From Spirosoma spitsbergense DSM 19989 (GTDB lineage Bacteria > Bacteroidota > Bacteroidia > Cytophagales > Spirosomataceae): a stretch of DNA of 64,000 bases. The notes under the pieces were generated by a model. That model was given only the letters and a program-made list of their open reading frames with translations, was not told where the DNA came from and ran no database searches. Shown here one piece after another: positions 58,006 through 64,000 of this stretch (positions within the stretch are counted from its first letter, which is position 1; every line of letters begins with the position of its first letter). The stretch is taken from the NCBI RefSeq assembly GCF_000374085.1, contig NZ_KB893477.1, positions 1-64,000 on the forward strand. The letters run 5' to 3'. Made by a program: the position numbers and the translations under genes.

Positions 58006-58362
58006 TCATGGTCTCAAGTACGTGTATCGCCAGCCCTGAAAGCCGGTCATTTCTAATCCATCATGTACCGGGTGCCAATTAGCCAGCACGATCACTTTAC
58101 CCGCTTTGGTGGGCGTGTGGAACGACCAGTTAGCCACATCATCAACGTCTACAATATCAAAATAACCCCTTACTCGGGCATTGTAAATCATATAACAGAG
58201 TGCACCGATCATCTGCTGTTTGGGTGGTCGTACGATGCGGATGGTCCAGAACCACGGCTGACCATCGTGCAGCGTCTCACCATCGCACTGGCGACAAACC
58301 CGTTCGCCTAGCTCCCACGTCTTGAACTTGCTCTTGGGGATGGTGGTGATGATGTTCTTCAT
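58006..58362 (-). CDS. small early protein, 118 aa
   Basis: It reads KFKTWELGERVCRQCDGETLHDGQPWFWTIRIVR and ends GWRYTYL. CRQC and the aromatic strands suggest a small beta fold. An ASCH/PUA-like RNA-binding domain would fit, but I cannot confirm it. Repeat R2 lies upstream of the start. It is leftward with the other early genes. Confidence 0.55.
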   Translation of the reverse strand: MKNIITTIPKSKFKTWELGERVCRQCDGETLHDGQPWFWTIRIVRPPKQQMIGALCYMIYNARVRGYFDIVDVDDVANWSFHTPTKAGKVIVLANWHPVHDGLEMTGFQGWRYTYLRP

Positions 58363-58396
58363 GTTAGTAACATTAGGCCCCCGTCTTAGTTGTATC

Positions 58397-58465
58397 CAGT
58401 GAGTTTAAAAAATGTAGTTTGACCGATCGACCGACTGACTGCTTTGCGATCAGTCGGTTTTTTTG
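58397..58465. repeat. early-gene repeat R2
   Basis: This is the second copy of the repeat at 57923-57988, with a perfect stem (CCGACTGA/TCAGTCGG) and one 5-base insertion. On the minus strand it gives TACATTTT, close to a TAnnTTTG box, so promoter and terminator functions may be combined. Confidence 0.75.
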
Positions 58466-58580
58466 CGCAGAAGAGGATTGTCGAAAAGCTACCTTAAGCT
58501 GCTAGCCTCGTCCCTCAGTGGAGTTTCACAATAGCCTTTTATAAAAAAAATAGTGCTATTTACCGTACTGGATAATCAAC

Positions 58581-58886
58581 CTATTCATTGAAATGCAATC
58601 CAGCTTTTACCAAAAGATCGGCGAGTTCCTCAACCGTTTTAATGCCTAGTTTTTTTATGTTCATCAAATCATTAATCGGAATTTGTGAAAGGCCCGATAA
58701 GGTGATTTCTTCAAAATTGGGTAATCCCGGGAAAAGGCAGTTGTGGGCCCTTACCGAAAGTTTACAGTCCGCCAATAGAGTATCGGCCGGTAAAACGTCT
58801 TCATTCGACTTTACTAACAGGCCTGTTTGTTTGTGATATTGCTTCACTACTCGTAGTGCGGCAACATAATCCCGTACCTTAATCAT
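58581..58886 (-). CDS. RNA polymerase alpha C-terminal-like protein, 101 aa
   Basis: The start MIKVRDYV at 58886 is preferred to upstream ATGs. The C-terminal 40 residues match the helix-hairpin-helix of the RNA polymerase alpha subunit (ITLSGLSQIPINDLMNIKKLGIKTVEELADLL). It may be a phage transcription factor that mimics alpha-CTD, or another DNA-binding early protein. The N-terminal part is helical and basic. Confidence 0.7.
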   Translation of the reverse strand: MIKVRDYVAALRVVKQYHKQTGLLVKSNEDVLPADTLLADCKLSVRAHNCLFPGLPNFEEITLSGLSQIPINDLMNIKKLGIKTVEELADLLVKAGLHFNE

Positions 58887-59120
58887 GAGTTTAAATTTTC
58901 TGAATTTATAGGTATCGCAACGCCTGAACATGAATGGCAAGTCAGCATACCCTGCTCCTATGTATAACACGTGCGGAAGAATTAAGGATATAGATTTAGA
59001 AATTAAGTGCCGTAAAGTCAATTTTTTATTGGATAAGTTTAAAAATGGTACGAATCCATTAGTACTATTGGTTCAGCAAATCTGATAGTATTTTATGCCC
59101 ATGGAGTTAGATTTGTGGGT

Positions 59121-59357
59121 ATGAATCTATCTGAATTGAAACAATACTTCGAGTCGGCTACCATTCCCGCCTACCCGATGAAAATCAACACCTGGCTCAC
59201 TATCCATCCCGAATTTCTACCATCGAAGCTAACCATGGCCGAAGCAGGCGATAAGCGGGCAGTGGCGCGGTTGCAGCTGTTCCACGATTATCTGGAAGGG
59301 TTGAAGAATCCACCAGCCGAAACCGGGTCAGCTATATCTGTCAGGAATCCCGCCTGA
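59121..59357 (+). CDS. small DUF6965-like protein, 78 aa
   Basis: The start MNLSELKQYF at 59121 fits better than the GTG at 59115. The plan is LKQYFES..IP..PMKINTWLTIHPEFLPSKL, then a helix, which resembles the small DUF6965 proteins of Bacteroidota. It is alone on the plus strand between leftward genes, so it has its own promoter. The function is unknown. Confidence 0.6.
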   Translation: MNLSELKQYFESATIPAYPMKINTWLTIHPEFLPSKLTMAEAGDKRAVARLQLFHDYLEGLKNPPAETGSAISVRNPA

Positions 59358-59422
59358 TTTCAAACTGGTGGACTCATCGTGGCAGGTATCCACTGGTGGT
59401 CCGCGTGGGTGGGTGTGGTCGG

Positions 59423-60133
59423 TCATGATTTTACTCCGGATCCGCTGCGGGTTTTCTGCATCTTTCTGAACACCCAGAAATAGCTGTGAAACTTGCGGGC
59501 ACAGTTCTGATGATCCCATGCGCCTTTCGCCCGATTTTTAGCCAGCAGGATAAACAGATCGACTGCCTTGAAACCTGATTCTCTGGCCATGGACATAATC
59601 TCGTCGTGAATAAAGTAATTGCTCCGGCCGTGGGCGAAATCCTGACATTTGAATACCAGGATACCTCGTGGCCTGAGTACCCGGGCGAACTCGTCGAGAG
59701 AGTTTTTGTAGTGCGCCCTCAGATCGGTTATGTTTTTGTAGCCTCCGTACTTTCGGGCCATGATGGCTTCACTACCCGTTTTGGGATTGGACACCACGAA
59801 GGGCGGATCGAACATAAGGGATTTTATACTCGAGCTGGGCAGTGGCAGGTTTCGACTATCACCCCGGGTGGCTTCCGGTTTCTTGGGGTCGATATCAAAA
59901 CAATGCTCGGGCCTTGCTATCTCCTTATAAAATTCGCCATACCCATAGGTCGCATCACAGTCGAAGGTCTGGCCAGAGACAAACAGCGTCAGGATGCTGT
60001 TCAGAATCTCCACCTGATCGAAGGCGATAGACTTAATTTCGGGCGCAATCTGTAGCTGCTGACCCGTGCGGGCGGGCTTGCTTTTTCTCTCGACGAGCAC
60101 AGGCCCAAGTGGATTGTTAAATAGGTCGGTCAT
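59423..60133 (-). CDS. DNA methyltransferase, 236 aa
   Basis: Motif I-like TFDCDATYGYGEFYKEI is followed by FDIDPK. Motif IV is MFDPPFVV (about residue 117-124), a DPPF site for N4-C or N6-A methylation. The end has LPRGILVFKCQDF and a conserved helix. It is small, like many phage adenine or cytosine methylases. It overlaps the DUF5131 gene by 4 bases. It may protect phage DNA or mark it. The target base is unknown. Confidence 0.8.
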   Translation of the reverse strand: MTDLFNNPLGPVLVERKSKPARTGQQLQIAPEIKSIAFDQVEILNSILTLFVSGQTFDCDATYGYGEFYKEIARPEHCFDIDPKKPEATRGDSRNLPLPSSSIKSLMFDPPFVVSNPKTGSEAIMARKYGGYKNITDLRAHYKNSLDEFARVLRPRGILVFKCQDFAHGRSNYFIHDEIMSMARESGFKAVDLFILLAKNRAKGAWDHQNCARKFHSYFWVFRKMQKTRSGSGVKS

Positions 60134-60909
60134 GCTGGAAATTGTCTGATCAGTAGATCACCGGGTATGTCCTGCACCTTGTCGATCTGTTTGAAAAAAT
60201 AAGCCACCTTCTGCCGGGCGCAGTCGTCCCGCATTGATCGGGCCCAGTCGGTATTGAACGGCCGCTTTTTGGGGCCGGACTCCCCACCCTGAATCACCCA
60301 ATCAATGCCCGTCAGGTCGACGCTGCGAATACCCTCCAGCTGTGGCTCAATGGATAGAAACCGTTTACCATTCACCTGTAGTAGTTGCCGGGTTAGGGTA
60401 TCGAACGTGGACTGATTAACCGGTGACGTGCCGAACATTACGTTAGCGGGTGGATTGGCTTTCCAGCTTTCGGGAATGTATTTGTTAATGTTGGAAGGGC
60501 GTTTGGTAAGCAGCAGAAACAGCAGGTTCGGTGAGGCCGGTATCACCTCCTCAAAGAGCCGTTCCCGGATGTGGGATACATCGAACTGACTCCCATCATT
60601 CCAGTCAATCGCCTTGACACCTACCCGATTAATCAGCAGGCCCGGTTTCTCGAAAATATCCATCATGGAGCCGACGAATACCCGGTGGATCTGATTTTCC
60701 GCCTTGGCCAGCCGCTGGTACTTAGCCAGTGCTTTCCATACACCGCCAATCTCCATACGAGCCGAATCATTACCCCATAGTTCAGCGGGCTGGTAGCGTT
60801 TCGCCCAGGCTTTGGCGTAGCAGTTGTTACAGCCTTCATGCACCTCTGTGCAGCCCCACCACAAATTGGCGGTGTGATTCGTCCACTCAATTTTAGAGTC
60901 TTGTGCCAT
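60130..60909 (-). CDS. DUF5131 (phage Gp37/Gp68-like) protein, 259 aa
   Basis: It matches the DUF5131 family with SKIEWTNHTANLWWGCTEVHEGCNNCYAKAWAKRY. The Cys cluster C-x6-C-x2-C is like a radical-SAM-type iron-sulphur site. Later come LTKRPSNI and VDLTGIDWVIQGGESGPKKRPF. The family is widespread in phages and has no settled function. It overlaps genes on both sides. Confidence 0.85.
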   Translation of the reverse strand: MAQDSKIEWTNHTANLWWGCTEVHEGCNNCYAKAWAKRYQPAELWGNDSARMEIGGVWKALAKYQRLAKAENQIHRVFVGSMMDIFEKPGLLINRVGVKAIDWNDGSQFDVSHIRERLFEEVIPASPNLLFLLLTKRPSNINKYIPESWKANPPANVMFGTSPVNQSTFDTLTRQLLQVNGKRFLSIEPQLEGIRSVDLTGIDWVIQGGESGPKKRPFNTDWARSMRDDCARQKVAYFFKQIDKVQDIPGDLLIRQFPA

Positions 60910-61081
60910 CTTTCAATCGGTTAAGGGTGATAATCCTCGCCAGTAGCGCCGGACGCTGTTTTCTCAGTTCGTCGATGCGCATCCGGCAGCGGTCGATCTC
61001 TTCATCCATCGCCTGAAGCTGTTTACCCAGTTCAGCCGTGGTGGCTGTTTCGGGCGGGGTGGTGTTGGGCTCGTTAGTCAT
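60893..61081 (-). CDS. small coiled-coil protein, 62 aa
   Basis: The start MTNEPNTT at 61081 is preferred over a start 9 bases upstream. It has a Pro/Thr-rich leader, then a coiled coil (ELGKQLQAMDEEIDRCRMRIDELRKQRPALLARI). It overlaps the DUF5131 gene by 17 bases and DUF4494 by 8. The plan resembles the 61-aa proteins at 6165 and 25982, but without clear similarity. Confidence 0.55.
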   Translation of the reverse strand: MTNEPNTTPPETATTAELGKQLQAMDEEIDRCRMRIDELRKQRPALLARIITLNRLKDGTRL

Positions 61082-61736
61082 TGTCAGCATAAGGCATACG
61101 GGTAGCGTTCTGCTTGCGGCTAGTTCGCTTCAGCTTTTCGGTAATGTCCACCCAGTTGCCATCCTTGTCTTTGGCGGATACCGTAGTGGCCTGAAGCAAG
61201 TCATCCATCTCCGAATCAGTCTTAGCTGAGCCATCAGCATTGAACAGGTCGGACTGACTCAGATCCCAGCTGTGCTTCTTGGCTTCCTTGAGCCGCTCCA
61301 TACGGTTGTGCCAGTCACCCTGCCACAGTTCGTTTTTGGGGTGCCAGACGGCCAGTATCTCGGTTTTCTTTACCTCCACGATGTGACTGGCTTCGGCGCT
61401 GCCGTGAAATGATAGTGCCCGCTCAATGGCCTGCTCGGCATCTTTGGCCGGTACCAGGTACAGGTCTTTGTCGTCACCCCATTTGATGCCGATCCGGTAG
61501 AAGGGATCGGTAAACCATTCCTGAGTAGTACCCGAAAAGAAGATGACCGAACCGAACGGAGCCTTGGCAATGGCATCCACATCGGGGTCTTTGATGCGGG
61601 TCTTCAGCTGCTCGTAGCACTGGGTTTCCACGTCGCCGAACGTAACCGCTTCGAAGAGGTATAGTTCGGTGAGCGTCTTGCGGGTATCGCCGTCGAGGGC
61701 TTCGTATTTGACTTTGGGTTGATACCAGGTAAGCAT
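61074..61736 (-). CDS. DUF4494-like protein, 220 aa
   Basis: The start MLTWYQPKVKYEALDGDTRKTLTELYLFEAVTFGDVE has the DUF4494 pattern (W..KVKY.......VTE.YL..A.....E), a family in Bacteroidota phages and mobile elements, function unknown. The 3' half is acidic and Asp-rich. It overlaps the small coiled-coil gene downstream and is in the leftward operon. Confidence 0.75.
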   Translation of the reverse strand: MLTWYQPKVKYEALDGDTRKTLTELYLFEAVTFGDVETQCYEQLKTRIKDPDVDAIAKAPFGSVIFFSGTTQEWFTDPFYRIGIKWGDDKDLYLVPAKDAEQAIERALSFHGSAEASHIVEVKKTEILAVWHPKNELWQGDWHNRMERLKEAKKHSWDLSQSDLFNADGSAKTDSEMDDLLQATTVSAKDKDGNWVDITEKLKRTSRKQNATRMPYADND

Positions 61737-61747
61737 AGTTGTTTGAT

Positions 61748-62236
61748 TTAGGATTGATTGAGATAGTTGATAACGGCCTGCTGGAACTGCTCAAACGTGG
61801 CAGGAATGGCCACATCGTAGCCCACCGAGCGCAGGTAAGCGTGAACGGTTAATTGTGCATCAGTGGGCTTACTGCCCTTTCGCTGGCACTTCATTTCGAT
61901 GAACAGGCCGGGTTTGCCGCGGGTCGGATAGGCAAGTACGAGGTCGGGAACACCTTCCATGACGCCTTCGCCGATTTGAATAGCGGCTTCGATTTTGGCC
62001 CGCAGGCCTCCGTTTGGCACCGCGAACAATAGCAGCTGCGGATACTGGAGCCTAAACCACTGCACGCACCGGCTTTGCAGGTTACTTTCCTGCTGATCGA
62101 CGTGCCCGGCCCGAAACTGCTCGGCCGTCAGCATATCGGGTTTTGGCTTCTTCACTAGCCGGGTCTTGATCTTTGCGGCAGCAGGCAGGCTGGCCTGCAG
62201 CGCGTTGTACTGCTCGATGGATAGGGCTTCGCTCAT
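61748..62236 (-). CDS. VRR-NUC nuclease, 162 aa
   Basis: The pattern of VRR-NUC endonucleases is clear: LQSRCVQWFRLQYPQLLLFAVPNGG, then EGVMEGVPDLVLAYPTRGKPGLFIEMKCQRKG and a final Q.....YL.SVGY. The EMK motif and PD are the catalytic residues. It probably cuts branched or single-stranded DNA during phage replication or recombination. It overlaps the ATPase gene by 4 bases. Confidence 0.85.
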   Translation of the reverse strand: MSEALSIEQYNALQASLPAAAKIKTRLVKKPKPDMLTAEQFRAGHVDQQESNLQSRCVQWFRLQYPQLLLFAVPNGGLRAKIEAAIQIGEGVMEGVPDLVLAYPTRGKPGLFIEMKCQRKGSKPTDAQLTVHAYLRSVGYDVAIPATFEQFQQAVINYLNQS

Positions 62237-63213
62237 GGGTTGGCTGTTAGTAGATTGGGGTCTGTCCGCAGCGATTCACCAGGAAAGTAGATCGGCTCGA
62301 CCATCTCGGAAAAACGGTCGTACGCCCGGGTGCCGTAGCGGGGCTCGATTTCGTCGGGTTGCCTGTTGGAGGTGAAATGGGTTTTCTTACCGTTATCGAC
62401 GAAGGCTTCGTAACAGGTCGTGATCAGGTGATCGATTGGGTTTTCTTCGTCACCATAGACCCGGACTATTTTCTTTTCCTCGGCCAGATCGTCAATCAGC
62501 CAGTTACCTTTCTCTATGCGGGCCAGGGGTTTCAGGCTTTTTGTATCGCTGATGGCCCGCAGCAGCCGTTTGGTGCTGACCATACTGAATCGCATTTCGG
62601 GGATCGGTACGACCTCACACAGAATTGACATCATCCGGAACAGGTAGGTTTTCCCCACCCCGACCGGGCCGTACACGTACAGGCTCTTGGTAAGGGGAAT
62701 TGGGCCGGTGGGGTCGCCGATAAAATAGCGGGTTACATCATCGACGATGTTAAAGCTTTCCTGCGTCCAGTAAGGCTTGCGCTCCCGTCCCGCCAAAGCG
62801 TTCTCGTAGATAGCTTTGACGATCAGCTGAGCCTCGGCGAAGGGTAACGTCTGCGAGCGCATCGGCTGGCGAAATGCCGTGACCCGGCTCAGGATACTAT
62901 CCAGTCGGCTGATAGCGGGCTGAGTACTGGTTAGCTTACCGGCCACCTTTTCGCGGTGAACCTTGCCATCGTCGCTTAGTTTGGCGTAGTCAATGGGCCT
63001 TACGGTGGGCTGACCGTAGAACCGGTCGCGTTTCTGCTGAATGCGCTGCTGGGTCTGATCGTATTCCTTCTGCTGCTCAGGCGTTGGAAATCCCAGGCTT
63101 TGGGCTATGGCTTCGTCCGAAAGATTGTTTGGTGTACTGGGTTCGGATGATTTCGCCTTGTCCACTGTCGTCGTTTCCGGTTCCGAGTGAAGGGGTGTTG
63201 GGTTGGCTTCCAT
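62233..63213 (-). CDS. DnaC-like helicase loader ATPase, 326 aa
   Basis: The AAA+ core has Walker A YGPVGVGKTYL (about residue 178-188) and Walker B WLIDDLAEE, then a later TSNRQPDEI with the sensor. The N-terminal 130 residues are charged, with a basic helical segment. It loads a helicase at the phage origin. It overlaps the winged-helix gene upstream by 137 bases, which is large. An internal start is possible but no good ATG was seen there. Confidence 0.85.
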   Translation of the reverse strand: MEANPTPLHSEPETTTVDKAKSSEPSTPNNLSDEAIAQSLGFPTPEQQKEYDQTQQRIQQKRDRFYGQPTVRPIDYAKLSDDGKVHREKVAGKLTSTQPAISRLDSILSRVTAFRQPMRSQTLPFAEAQLIVKAIYENALAGRERKPYWTQESFNIVDDVTRYFIGDPTGPIPLTKSLYVYGPVGVGKTYLFRMMSILCEVVPIPEMRFSMVSTKRLLRAISDTKSLKPLARIEKGNWLIDDLAEEKKIVRVYGDEENPIDHLITTCYEAFVDNGKKTHFTSNRQPDEIEPRYGTRAYDRFSEMVEPIYFPGESLRTDPNLLTANP

Positions 63214-64000
63214 TATTTTTGTCGGTTTCGGCGTATTTCAACTCTTTTTTGTTCCAGTTATCAAGTCGGGTCTCCAGGTCCCAGGTGTCCATCGTTCGCC
63301 ACCGCTCACTACCCATCAGGTCGGGTTTGCCTTTCTGGAAAATCTGAGTCCAGTACCGCAGAAAAGGCAGGTAAATCGAGAGGGGGAACTGGTCGGGGTA
63401 ATCGCGGTAGTAGGCCAGTACGTCGACCTGCAAAATCCCGTCGCCATAGGTCTTGCCTGCCGGAATGGGTATTGATTTTGGGGGCGGGGAAAGGGGGCGG
63501 GCGGAATGGGGGTTTGGGGCAAGCCCTTTTTTTTCTTCTTCGGAAGTCAAACCAATTTCTTCACGCGCAGCAGCAGCTAAAGAAAAGTTTGGCGTTTGGA
63601 GGTTTGACTGTTTGGATTCTATATATATATGGGAGTTCCCTAAATTTTGAGGTTCTTTTTGAGGTTCTATTTGGGGAACTTCTTGGGGTTCTTTTGCGCT
63701 GAGTTCCTCAATTTCTAGGGTTCTTTTGGGTAGTTCCTCAGAATTTGAGGTTCTTTTTGGGGAACTTGTTGGGGTTCTTTTTGGGGAACTATACGTGTTG
63801 ATCAGCCGGTATTCCCCGCCACTTCGGTAGCCTTTACCGGAGCCCTGAAACTGGATCAGGCCCCGGCTTACGAGTACCTTACGGAACTTGTCCAGCGTAC
63901 CGGGCGAGATGCCCGTTTTGCCGCATATGGTCGGATCGCTGAGCCGTACCGTTTCGGGCCATACATCGCCCTCCCCCTCATCGCTGAACAAGTCGACAAT
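63077..64000 (-). CDS. winged-helix replication protein with repeat linker, at least 307 aa, cut at the window edge
   Basis: The frame is open to the window's right edge, so the N-terminus is missing. Residues near the edge have the winged-helix pattern RLSDPTICGKTGISPGTLDKFRKVLVSRGLIQFQG, like phage DnaD-type replication starters. A linker of repeats follows (SSPKRTPTSSPKRTSNSEELPKRT; KEPQEVPQIEPQKEPQN) made of repeated GTTCTTTT-like DNA at about 63640-63800. The C-terminal 90 residues are another helical domain (LQVDVLAYYRDYPDQF). It works with the DnaC-like ATPase. The linker length may vary between relatives. Confidence 0.75.
   Translation of the reverse strand: MVDLFSDEGEGDVWPETVRLSDPTICGKTGISPGTLDKFRKVLVSRGLIQFQGSGKGYRSGGEYRLINTYSSPKRTPTSSPKRTSNSEELPKRTLEIEELSAKEPQEVPQIEPQKEPQNLGNSHIYIESKQSNLQTPNFSLAAAAREEIGLTSEEEKKGLAPNPHSARPLSPPPKSIPIPAGKTYGDGILQVDVLAYYRDYPDQFPLSIYLPFLRYWTQIFQKGKPDLMGSERWRTMDTWDLETRLDNWNKKELKYAETDKNNGSQPNTPSLGTGNDDSGQGEIIRTQYTKQSFGRSHSPKPGISNA

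Noticed and set aside
1-64000. CRISPR array, tRNA, rRNA, reverse transcriptase or diversity-generating element
   Set aside because: No regular direct repeats with spacers, no cloverleaf, and no RT motif (YxDD in context) were seen on either strand.
1-64000. Phage integrase and att sites
   Set aside because: No tyrosine or serine recombinase was recognised, so prophage status and ends remain open.

Overview
The window looks like most of a tailed-phage genome, probably a prophage, in a member of the Bacteroidota. A Cytophagales host of the Spirosoma kind is my guess, not something the sequence proves. The lineage signs are TAnnTTTG promoter boxes with hardly any Shine-Dalgarno sequences, and families common in that phylum (DUF4468, DUF4494, DUF5675). 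No integrase, tRNA, rRNA or CRISPR array was seen, so the ends of the element cannot be fixed. The left 290 bases are the end of an IS5-type transposase gene followed by terminators, and this may be flanking chromosome.

Layout. (1) 1.0-6.4 kb, minus strand: a tightly overlapping early operon of small proteins with an HNH endonuclease, a coiled-coil protein and a SymE-like protein. (2) 6.45-18.3 kb, plus strand: ParB-methyltransferase fusion, a miniature SpeD (AdoMet decarboxylase) homologue, small and large terminase, an unknown structural protein, portal, scaffold, major capsid protein and head-completion genes. (3) 18.3-41.3 kb, the tail-length region, disturbed by two large accessory segments. 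Three tape-measure genes are present: complete at 18.5 kb, truncated at 30.8 kb, complete at 37.8 kb. Between them lie two parallel cassettes with HicB-type pairs, XRE repressors, antirepressors with exchanged N-terminal domains and three kinds of homing endonuclease, plus a DUF4062 gene. (4) 41.3-53.7 kb: tail tip and fibre genes, including an SGNH-hydrolase fibre, a collagen-like fibre and a threonine/glycine-repeat protein. (5) 53.7-57.1 kb: membrane proteins and a DUF5675 endolysin candidate, the lysis cassette. (6) 57.2-64 kb, minus strand: early and replication genes (winged-helix protein, DnaC-like ATPase, VRR-NUC nuclease, DUF4494, DUF5131, methyltransferase).

The most unusual signal is an RNA leader. 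A TAnnTTTG promoter is followed within about 8-15 bases by CACTACGGACGGTG, and a second arm complementary to its GGACGGT part sits directly against the start codon. This unit, with compensatory changes, precedes the gene after terL, all three tape-measure genes and the SGNH fibre gene, and a diverged form precedes the capsid gene. It looks like a translational operator for phage structural genes. Second is the SpeD homologue, which keeps the Ser/His/Cys catalytic positions in only 83 residues. Third is a tail gene cut cleanly in two by a 10.3-kb segment that carries its own copy of the same gene in inverted orientation.
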